Positions 35,101 through 45,700 of a stretch of 64,000 nucleotides of DNA are shown here, piece after piece. The stretch's first letter is position 1, and every line of letters starts with the position of its first letter. The notes below the pieces were generated by a model. It was not told where the DNA came from, did not search any database, and worked only from the letters and a program-made list of their open reading frames with translations. Made by a program: the position numbers and the translations under genes. The stretch covers positions 248,001 to 312,000 of the forward strand of contig WFMF01000131.1 of the NCBI GenBank assembly GCA_011033025.1, given 5' to 3'. The stretch is from Beroe forskalii. Taxonomy: Eukaryota > Ctenophora > Nuda > Beroida > Beroidae.

Positions 35101-35900
35101 GATCCTCCGATCTTACCGAGCTGAGAAGGAATACGACTACTCGAGCAGGAAACACGACCCTGCCAACCGGGACAGGAATCAGGAACAAACCAGGTGCGAA
35201 CACAGAGGTAGCATAGAGAGTAAAGGGGAATTCTACCTACCAATCTGTCTGATAAGTTCGTGGGGAATTGATGCCACAACAATGAAATATCACTCTGCAG
35301 CGGTGTGCAGATGGCAAGATCTCTATAGCCTTCTACCAAAATAATCTTATTATCCACCCTGCATGCCTCCTCTTTCAGTGCGGTGATGAAGGCTGAGAAG
35401 CTGTTTGAAGTGTTCGACAACCACAGGAGAGACAACTTCCTGTCCCCCGAGGAGCAGGACTTGATAGCGCGGTGGTTGGTGGGTAATAGAGGATGGGGAT
35501 TAATTGGGGTACATGGTGCGGGAAAATTTGTAGCAAAAAGGGGAATTCCTTGTCAATAGGTGGCACGGAATGAATTTGAGGCAAAAGGGGAATTCATTGG
35601 TGTTGACGGTGGGGTAACAGCCAGAATATTAAATATTCGTATTTCGATATTATTCTTCACCCAATCCAATCAGAATATTCCCTAGTCTTTCTCTCATAAA
35701 ATTAAATAATATGAAACTTAATTAGAATCCTCATCCAGAACATAACAAAGTACTGCTTGCTGGAAACGCTGGATATTTGCGATGACGATCGAGATGGCCG
35801 GCTCAGCAAAGCAGAGTGGTCTAAACTGCCTCGTTCACCGCTACAGCTCGTCACGTGGGCAACACAGCACGTGCTGATTGGTGCTCAGAATAGCACGTGA
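32122..35900 (+). CDS. SMOC/testican-like secreted calcium-binding matrix protein
   Basis: Nine exons join in phase: 32122-32185, 32954-33034, 33299-33405, 34067-34184, 34436-34515, 34757-34895, 35040-35193, 35379-35478, 35739-35900, giving 334 aa. Order: signal peptide (MLTPLFLLTLTTVPAAM); a follistatin-like cysteine cluster (CRETGRC, CCCDFC) running into a Kazal fold (PACGDDGVTYDSYCEYRRQQC split as ACGDDGVTYDSYCEY and RRQQC); a thyroglobulin type-1 repeat (GYVPD|CDE, QCN, CWCV); then an extracellular EF-hand pair of which the first loop is degenerate and the second is canonical (DDDRDGRLSKAEW) with the usual flanking cysteine pair (YCLLETLDIC). The order Kazal, TY, EC is that of SMOC proteins but with a single TY repeat; testicans have TY last. 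It is expected in the extracellular matrix, modulating growth-factor signalling. Two donors (after exons 1 and 3) are embedded in tandem repeats. Confidence 0.9.
32160..32860 (+). repeat. 32-bp minisatellite repeating the signal exon's donor
   Basis: About 20 copies of a 32-bp unit (GTGCCAGCTGCCATAGC, TATGTCACTAGGTGA) start inside exon 1 of the SMOC-like gene. The exon's last 24 bases (CAGCTGCCATGGCTATG, TCACTAG) plus its donor GTGAGT are the unit, so a near-perfect donor occurs in most copies. A few copies read GTAAGGTTACCATGG in place of GTGCCAGCTGCC. Since 32 is not a multiple of three, use of a later donor would usually change the frame. Confidence 0.92.
33395..33665 (+). repeat. Decayed repeat of the exon-3 donor
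   Basis: The donor of exon 3 (AACACCAGG|GTTAGT) is followed by five or six degenerate copies spaced about 40-60 bases apart: AACACCAGGGTTCGG, AACACCAGGGTTGAT, AACACCAAGGTTGGT, ACCACCAGGGTTAGT, GACACCAGGCTTCTA and AACACCTCGGTTACT. T-rich filler (CATTTTCTATTTCTAATT) separates them. At least one later copy keeps a usable GTTAGT. Confidence 0.75.
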
Positions 35901-36765
35901 CTAATTGCAGCGTGCTGATTGGTTCTCAGCATGTTACACTTGAATGAAACAGAACGCTTCTATTGGAGGAAAACCGCGACCTACAAATGTAGTAGAATTT
36001 TAGTACCTCTAAAACTAGGGTGCTAGGAGCGACTATTTAGAAAAATCTAAATTTTGAAGTTTTTATGTCGTTTTATTGTTTTTATTTCAGTATTTCATCA
36101 TATTTCAGACATGAATAAAAAACTTTGTTTTACATATTTTAGCATATCAGCTATTTATGTCTTTTCCAGAGACATTTCAATCAAAAAGACGTATTTCGTT
36201 AAATTTGAAAATTACGACGATAAAAGATCAAAGTAGGAGTTGATTGTGAATCTGTTGATCAGCAGATGTTTTATTAATTTTGTTTTTAAACTCCTTGTCT
36301 TCCATCAATAGCTTAATTTACTAATTTAATGGTGATGAGGAGTATTTCAGGCCGAAATAGATTATTTGAGGGTTATTATAATCGCCTTGTATGGCCATCA
36401 TGGGTACTGGGGCATTATTTCATTGTCATCCATTCCAGGCAAGTCCATAATGAGCAACTGAGAGGGCAAATGTCAAGCCGAAACAACTCAAAAATGATTA
36501 AAAATAACTAAAAATGTGATATTTTCCATACTCACTTGATGATACCATATATCAACAAGGTCGAGAAATACCATTATCTAATGAGCAATACTTAATAGGT
36601 AGGTATCTTCTGAGTTCTGATAATATGTACCATATGTCATCATAAAAGGCCCCTGGCTCCTTGGCTACAACATCTAATACGAGCAGTAGGATAAGGAATA
36701 ATCATAATATCATGATGTTGTCCTGCAACAACATGATCAGTTGAGGGATCTATCCGCAAACGTGA
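35901..36765. other. Intergenic DNA between convergent genes
   Basis: The region lies between the stop of the SMOC-like gene and the stop of TMEM175. Just after the stop, CGTGCTGATTGGTTCTCAGCA repeats the end of the coding region (CACGTGCTGATTGGTGCTC). Frames at 36054 and 36329 look accidental. No gene seen. Confidence 0.55.
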
Positions 36766-39700
36766 TTATATGTGTCCGGTACTCTGTATACTAGTCGCAG
36801 TAATGCTCGGTGTTATTAAGTCCTGTGCAGTCCTATCTTCCACCTCATTACCTTTAGGAGCCCCTTCACTATCTTGAGATCCCCCTTGAATGCCTTGAGA
36901 TTCCTCAAGAATGTCTTGAGATTCCTCCAGAATGCCGGGAGTATCCTTTTCAATGTCTAGTGATTCCCTGGGGACACCCTCTTCTATCAGTCTATCGTTC
37001 TCTGACTCAGAATCTGCTTTTCTGTCGGAATAACATCGGGTTAATCAGTATTTTATATCTATTTTGTGGCGGTTTGGCTTCGTTTATATTCAAGCCACAT
37101 CGCTCATATTTAAACTAAAAAACTTTAAGCTCAACTCATTGAACTTAAGAGGCTCACCTGGAAAACATTTTACTGGCACACTTCGAACAGAAGGCGGCTA
37201 TGGAGTCCTGTCTTCGGTGACAGAGATTGGCGATCTGAAATGTTGTGTTTTATGTTTATCAATATGAATCTGGTCCACGGCCAAAATAAAGTTCAGGTAT
37301 ATCAGTCAAACTCAGGTGTCAGATAGATAAATTGGACAAGAACATAAACTCAAATAAATGAAACAAAAAGGGTAAAACATGTTTCATCTGACAAAGAATT
37401 ACTATTTACCACCTGCCATCCAAGATAAAACAGATAAAATTGGACAAGAACTACTGAGTAAACCATTTGATTGTGGGGAGAGGGTGTGTTTTAGTAGGAG
37501 CAACATACCGCGAATATGAAGGGGATGGTGATGGTGAGCAGGAACACCAGAATGCCCGAGTGGGAGTAGAAGAAAGAGTCAATGTACACTGCTGAAGCGA
37601 TGAGGGGTACTACCATGGCCTTGAATAGCAGCAGAGCATCGGCCCGGGTGTCGTAATCAACTGTTGTTACTCTGAAGGACAAGGATTGTCATTTGAATTA
37701 AAGATTATTTGTGCCAAATGATTTGTACATCGATTGTCAATACTGTTTACTAAAACAAACAGAATCGTGCGTTGACCGTGGCAACAATTAAAACGCACAC
37801 TCCTGCGTTTGTGTGACGCACCTCATAAAGATGGCAGCGAGCCAGACAACTGCTTGATAGAACCCGGAGAAGAAAAGGACAGCGCAGTGGAACCGGACAG
37901 CCGCCTGAAATAAGGAAATTGATGGAGACTTCTAATCATCAACAAATCAATCATGGATATTTAGCACTATTCAGATCAAATATCAAAATAGCGTTCTCAT
38001 TAAGAATAGTCCTCACATAGAATTCCGAATGCAGCCGTTCACACGATCCCCTGACTGTCACATTTCAGTGGATTCTCTGCTTGTAATTGGGGAAGGGGCT
38101 GTCACCAGAACACATGGCAAGCTGCCAAAAGTCTCGAACTGCACACTCCCGATATTAATGTTCTGATTAACAACAACACCGCCACTACGATGACTTGAGC
38201 CTGATTTGAATATATTACACAGTCTTACTCTCTCAGAAAACCTCTCAACCCAGCCTTTGACCACACCCACCCAGCCTTTGACCACGCCCATACTCCACAC
38301 TCGCAAGCCAACAATCCTGTAGAAATAGAGACAAGTGTTGCACACAGAGTTTAGAAGAATAGTCTGACAGTTTATAAATATCCGGAGTTGGGTTGGATAG
38401 GGGAAGTGTAGTTTGCGGGACGTTACCATGGTAACGTAGTTGAGCGAAGTCGTGAGACACAGTGGGAGGTTCCACACGAGATAGGTTATAGTCAGCAGTA
38501 CGACTGTAACGGTAGCTTCCCGCTTTATCGCTCCTATCGTTCTGTTCGTAGTCTCCTTAGCTCGGAGCTTGAAGATCATGAAGAAGCATGATCCGATGAC
38601 TGGAAACACGGGGATAACGAACTCGGCGATGTTGAAGACAAAGTACCACACTTTAAAAGCCGTGCCCCCAGGGGAGAATAAGTCGGAGAGTTTCCAGCCG
38701 CAGAGCTTGAAAACCGGGAAGTATTCGTACCGGGCCCCGTGGATGTAGGGAATAGCTGCCTGGAGGACCATGAGCAAGACATACCCAATAACCGGGACCA
38801 GGACACTCAGGAGACACAGCTTGGTGTAGGGTCTGTGGAGGGTGATAACACGTGATATACACAGCACTGCGATCAGGAACACAGACACCCGGATGGTGAT
38901 GTTCCACAGCATGCCCCACATGTTACACAGCAGCGTGTTGAAGAAGAGGACCTCTCCCAGGGAACTGCTCAGGGAGGCCAGGGCAGGGAAGAGAGCCAAC
39001 AGACTGATGAGGATGTCCGTGATGTTGATGCAGGAGTAGATGAAGGTGTTGGGAGTCAGGGTCGGGGACCGGGTCAGGAAGTAACACACCGCAAAGATGT
39101 TTCCCGTAGTTCCGATCAGGAAACAGATCAGGTAGAGAACTCCAGACAGGATGTCAGGAGTTTGGAATGTCATTTTCACTGATAATAACGTGGTGCTTAG
39201 CATATTATAACAGTGAACTATGAAAAGGGTACGAAAATTAATAGGACATTATAGGCGATAAAATGATAAAATCTATTAAAACAATATGATGAAGCACTAT
39301 AACAATGAATAAAACCGAAATAGACGAGTGCCGACCAGGGCCAGAAACTAAGATCTTGGAGGATCATCACGGTTTTCAGAAAACTTCTCATGACGATTGT
39401 TGTAAATTAAGGTTAAACAAATCATCAAAACACCACAGTAAATATCTTATCACGTTACAGCTTTGAAATTTTGTTGGAATGACGTACTCTTCACTTTCAG
39501 TCTCAAATAGACGTGGGGGCTGTAATAACTGTCCCCCTGTGTATGTTTTTCAAAAATGTCGTAAAAAGGGGGATTCAAATAAGAGAGTGTGTGAATTTAA
39601 ATCGAATGGTCCGAATAAGAAAGCTGTGAGAGCGTCTGGGCTCAATGGGTTGCTGATAATAGTCAACATCAACATCAATCTGACAAAAAGAGCGTTATTC

Positions 39701-42700
39701 TGAGAAAACAGTTAGCAAAGCTTTTAGATTGCTGCTTGATTGCTGTAAAATTCTAACAATTTTATGAACTTTTATGTCTTATTTGTGTATTTTTTCGAAT
39801 GTCTTAACGGGGAGGGTGTTAAATAACTGTCCCTCACAGTAGTTAAGCGCCCCCCCCCCCGTCTATTTGAGACTGAAGAGTAGGGCCCAAATATATGACG
39901 TCAAATACAGTTCGCCCGCAGAGCAGCATGATTATTTCTCAGTTTTAAATTTCCAAATATTATTGGGAATCATAACGAAGGGAAGTTTATGATAGTTCTT
40001 CTTTACCAGTTAACCTGGATAAACGAAACGCTCTCCGTTCATCTTAGTTGAAATAAAGGGGAGAAATGCGGAAATGAATTGAGAAACAAAAGGGGCTACA
40101 TAGATTGTCCGACATCATCTGACACCCTCGCGGGGGTCAGACGTCTGGCAAAGGAGAGTATTCCATAAGCAAGCCCATTGCCCAAACACCCCAAAAAAGG
40201 GAGTATTCGGCTAGTTAAATGAAAAACTCGTTATATTCGTGTTATTAACCTGCCTGCTGTCACAAACACGTATGCACACATACAAACACGTATACACACA
40301 TACACAAAATGGGATGAACTAAAAATGAACGAGGCGAGCGGGGTTCGTTACTTTTGTGTCTCAGTCAGCATGTAATCTCAACTCAGAAAGGTTTACAAGG
40401 CTGCGATAATGAGAATTGAAATTAAACTTTCTTTGTTACCAAAACTTTCATTAACCCTTTTTGATGGTGATTTAATTGGGTGCTGAAAGCTGGTGTTCAT
40501 TCGATCACCTCTTAGTCGTTGCGAAGATGAATTTGTTTTGTGTATTTGTGGTGCTTTCCTTTTTACGCTTGGTTGGTGCCAATGGGGATTATTCGTGGCC
40601 CTCTTCCAGTCCCTTGAATCAGACCGAAATGAAGGGGAATCCAGTAGCAAACGATGATAGGAATAAAGAAATGAAGAAAGCAGTAAGGATTCAAAGAGAA
40701 GCGAGCAATGACAGGAATAAAGAAAGGGGAATACCGTGGAACATCATTCTACCTGACTTTCTGTATAGAAATATGCGATGTCTGTGGTCTGTGCCAGTAC
40801 CAATGAATGGGACGTTTTTATCAAGACGCATTTATACGAATGATATATTGGACTGCTGGAGGTATTGCTCCTACTTATTGATCTGCAAAGGCTTTTCCTA
40901 TAAATTTGTCACTCAGGAATGTCTCCTTTTCAACAAAGAATACTTTGATGAAGTTGATAGTGAAATGTCAGGCAATAATTTGATGATGGTGAGTTTCAGC
41001 AGGGCTTGTCTTGAATGGCATAAAGATCTCAAAGAACTTATTCAAAATTATGAATGGAGAATTAGTCAACGTTGGTTTTATTCAAACCCAGTCTTTATCA
41101 CTGACAGAAGAGATTGGTCGAAGTGTCTTACTGCAGAAAAGTGGTGTACACTTTCGGTCTGCAATAAGCGCCGAAAGTTATTAGCTTGGTCTAAATGTTC
41201 AAATTCGAAAAAACAGCAGTGGACGCTCAGGCAGAAAGAGAACTTACGTTTCGAGGGAAAAGAAATTGCTATTTATATTTCATCTGAAGCCTCTCCATCA
41301 GTAAAATTTGTTATTGGTCGTGGTTCATCGACTGTCTCACAAAATCTGGTGGATGAGGAATGGATGAAAGCTAGTAAAGATCAAAAAGTCAATCCTCGAG
41401 CATTGCAATTGAAAGTTAATGTCAACGTTTTCACCAGGTGGTTGAATGAAATCAGCGATTTCTCGTCGCCTGTTGCTGTTGCCATGTTTGCAGATCTCAG
41501 AATATGGGAGGCGCCTTCTCGAGGGGAAGTTTGTGAGGTGAGGGTGAAGCACGGACGCGTACACAACCCGGACAACGTGCCGTACATCCGGGCTGGCTCC
41601 AACCTAACGGTAACCTGCCACCCGGGCCACGGAGTCAGGGAACTCAACTACTCCACCACACAGACCTTCCACTGCGCAGACAGGTTCTCAAAACCTCTGC
41701 CCTGCACGCCCCTGCCTACCTCCTGCTCCGAGGGATAGCAGACCTTCCACTGCGCAGACAGGTTCTCAAAACCTCTGCCCTGCACGCCCCTGCCTACCTC
41801 CTGCTCCGAGGGATAGCAGACCTTCCACTGCGCAGACAGGTTCTCAAAACCTCTGCCCTGCACGCCCCTGCCTAATTCCTGCTCCGAGGGATAGCAAGTC
41901 TTACAAACTTTGCTGTAATATTATAAGATATTTCGTTTTCATGCTACTTAAACTTTAACTTAAGATCTTTACTAAGCTTCGCACTGTTAGTTGGGTTGTT
42001 TAAGACTTTGGTTTTCAGGAAGCTTTAAAATGGTATGTGCTAATCGTCTTAATACGCTTTGTTCTTGATGGATATTCAAATAAACAGGTTTCACTTGGTT
42101 TACTTCAGACAAGAAATATTTCCATTTTGTAATCTTCAGTATATCATTAATTCTGAGAGGATTTAAGATCAATGTTACATTTACAAGCTTTTAGTGAAAG
42201 CGCTATTCATGACAACGGCTTTTCCAAACTTTTACATTTCATAGTCTACCAGCAGGCCCGTTCGGCCTTCTAGGTCAATTGAATAATGATAGACATAAAA
42301 ATAATAGAGGTGGAAAATGTGAGGAGATTCGTTTCAAGAAGATTTAGCCTATAAACATCCCCCATGGACCATTATAGTTACCGCCAATTTAACTTGATTT
42401 TGGCGGACACTCAATCTGAACCTACAGAAATATAAAGTTGAACTATATTATTATTATTGTTCTTGGAATATTTGTAAACTGGAATAATGGAAGGGTAGCA
42501 ATAACCACGAGGCACCGACAAACATATAACAGAGCTTTAGAGGGGACAAAGGGCATAATGCATCTGTCGAGGAACAAACGGGCCGGACCATGCGAAGGAG
42601 ACACAATGCTATAAAACTTTAATTTTCTACATCTTAACAACACTAAAACCTCCTAAACCTCAGCACTAAGCCTTACTCTGCATACCATTCATTGTACTGA

Positions 42701-45700
42701 AAACAATGAAATGCCGGCACTACGAGCGAGGATCAGGAATGACAATCTGTGAGATTTCAGAGACTATTAATAAAAGGTGTCAAAACACCAGATTGAGCTT
42801 ATTCGTCAAAAGAACAGCAGATTAATTTAATGTCCCCCAGATTCCACAGAGTAATCTAATTGTACGGCTGGAGGTTGGGGAGGACGTGGTCAATGTGTTA
42901 AGCTGTTGATTGATTGGAGGGATGATTGGCTTGGGGGTTCACGTGTGCAACGAAGGATATTCAAGGACATATTCACACAACATGATCGATTTATTGATTG
43001 AATAAAAGCTGGGCCCCTGAACAAATACCACTCAGTGTTTATTGAAGGGCGATGATATCAAGGATTGAAAAACATACGGTGCCTGTAGATTAAATGGCAG
43101 ACGCGAAGTTTTGATATTAATCAAAATATATTAATCAAAACGCCTGAGCCGTGCGAGGGCGTTGTACGGCTCTCAAAGTGAGAAGGCAATTGTTATAATG
43201 CTTGACGGTAATTACGTTTTACCGGATCAAGGCAGCCGGGAAATCTGGTTGCCGGTTGGGAGCTCGAGGGCACGGCGAGTGTTATTATAAACACTCACGC
43301 TAAATAATATTAGTCAAAAGTTTTTCTAATTTTTCCGGTCGTTTCCGAGCACAACTAACCTTTTCGTTAATGAGGTAGTGAGGCTGTGAGAAGTTGTGAG
43401 GATTGGTGTAGTACTGGAGAAGTCCTGTTGAGAACGGTACGCCTCCGACACAGGACAGAGCTAGGGTGTTGAGGAGCCCGATCACTGGGTTACTTTGTCC
43501 TATGCTGAGGTGGAGAGGTTGAGTGGAGGAGTAGGGACGTGTGTAGGAACGAGGGGGAAGGATCAAAGTTATGAACTAGAGGTATAACAAGAAACAGTAT
43601 CATTTCACTAATTAAATTTAGATCTATTCTTTAAAAACATCAATAATGTTTCGTTTCCCTTAAAAACTCACTTGTGACAGAGTTGATGGTGCACGAACCA
43701 AAGAACGGACACTAGACCGAATGCGGTGATGTAAGCAAGAGAGGAGTTGGCGAAAATGTTCAGGAATTCAGGCTGGGCTGCGTGGGTTGACATCTTCTCT
43801 CTGACGGGGGGATCAGAGTCAGAGGAGTAAAACTAAATAGCAAAGGGCAGTAAAATTAACCCCTGGCTAGCACCCCCATGATTCGTTTTTGTATTAAAAT
43901 GAGGCATTATTCATTGCCAGACCTGTAAAACAGTGAATTTGATCTAGACGGTACGGATTTCAATAAACGCAGTAATAAGGACGCGGCAATAAATGTGCAA
44001 TAAGGACAGCACCCAGTTAGAGGGTGTTGATGATATTGCACCCCAGTTCACTCACGCGGTTTGTACAGCCATCAGTGTCATCGAAATAGCGTAGACTCCA
44101 TCACTGAAAGCCTCAATTCGCTCCAAGGGAAGTGGACTCTGCACTTGCTGCACTGCGACGTCAAAGAAACGGTAACCTGGAAAAAGGGCTGATTAGGTAA
44201 TTCAGAATTACAATTGTAACATTTAAATCGCCTTAAATATTCCACAATGAAAACGCCCAAGTAATAAGCGGCCCAAGTATGGACCCCTGAGGAACTCCGT
44301 GCAGAGTTTACTCACCCAAGTACCACTTCTCGAACTGCTTCACAACGATTACAGTGAAGAGAATGAGGAGGAAGACCACGGAGAGGGCTAGTTCCGCTAA
44401 CTTGTAGATGTAAACACAGAACACTCCGATAAGAGTGGGCACCCAGGCGTACATCAGGATAATGAATCTCCGCTGTGCCTGCGAGGGGGATGGGGCGTAT
44501 CAGATGGAGATGTCTATATCATGTGATAACTCTACCGGGGCTCATTAAGTCATTAAGTGGGATACCAGTTCAAAATAAACAGTGTGGGAGCCGAAATAGT
44601 GTTATTGGAGGTTCTTTGAACATGGATTTTAGTGAATTTGATAGTTCTGAATCGATCTAGGGTGGTGGCTGCATATCTAAACGAGAGAAGAACTGTGCTT
44701 CATTTCGTTTCGTTTAGGAAAGATCCATTTCCTCTCCCTGCTCCAGCACAAAGACTGCTTACCTTCTGGTGTTGTGTTGTGATGTTGGTGTGGTGGGCCA
44801 CTTCGTCTCTGAAGACGTAGAGAATAGTGATAGTGAGGATCACTCCCACCAGCACCAAGTTGATGGCGGGGAAGTGGGACATGTAGTTCCGGTAGGAGAT
44901 GGTCTCGGCCCACAGGGAGAGGGTCAGCGGGAGGAAGGAGAGGGCGCACAGCAGCAACTAGGGGAGGGGGAGGGTTAGAAAATAGGACATAAGAGCAACT
45001 GGGGGAGGGGAGGGTTAGATAATAGGACATATAGCAGCAACTGGGGGAGAGGAAAGGTTAGAAAATAGGACACAGAGACTACTGGGGACAAGGGTATGGG
45101 TGACTGTTAACAATGGGCAGTGGTGGCTAAGTTGCTCATCAATTTAAGTATTAATTAAGCATGATTACCAGATTGAGCCAGGTGAGCACATCGTTGCTGT
45201 GGAGAACTAAGTTGTAGAGCCTGACATGGCATCCCCAGAAGGTACTGATCACGAAGAAACAGGCGAAGTAGGCCACAAACTTAGGGATGTTGTCTTGCAG
45301 CGCGATCTCGAGAATAAAGTCCTCCTGAAAATGTGAGGAGTCATTAGCTGGACGATTTTAGTATTAGGATTAAAAGGGGAGTGGTAGAGTGGATGAAGAA
45401 AGCAATTCAACAGTTTCAATGATTCCTGCACACCAATATATTATATTGATTATGATTTTCTGACGGACAAACAAACGAAAACACACATAGTAACCGTCTC
45501 CTTCTCTTTGAGCTCCAGGTTAGCCACAGCAATGGTCGCAGCAATACTGAACACAGCATCAGTGAACATGTTCTGTCGTTCTGCCGGCCACCATCTCAGA
45601 CCCCGCTCAAACTCATATCGTGACGTCATAGTAACGCGTTATATCCGGTGTGTGTACACGTGCTGCGCGGCGTTATCCGATGTGTGCACACGTGCTGCGC

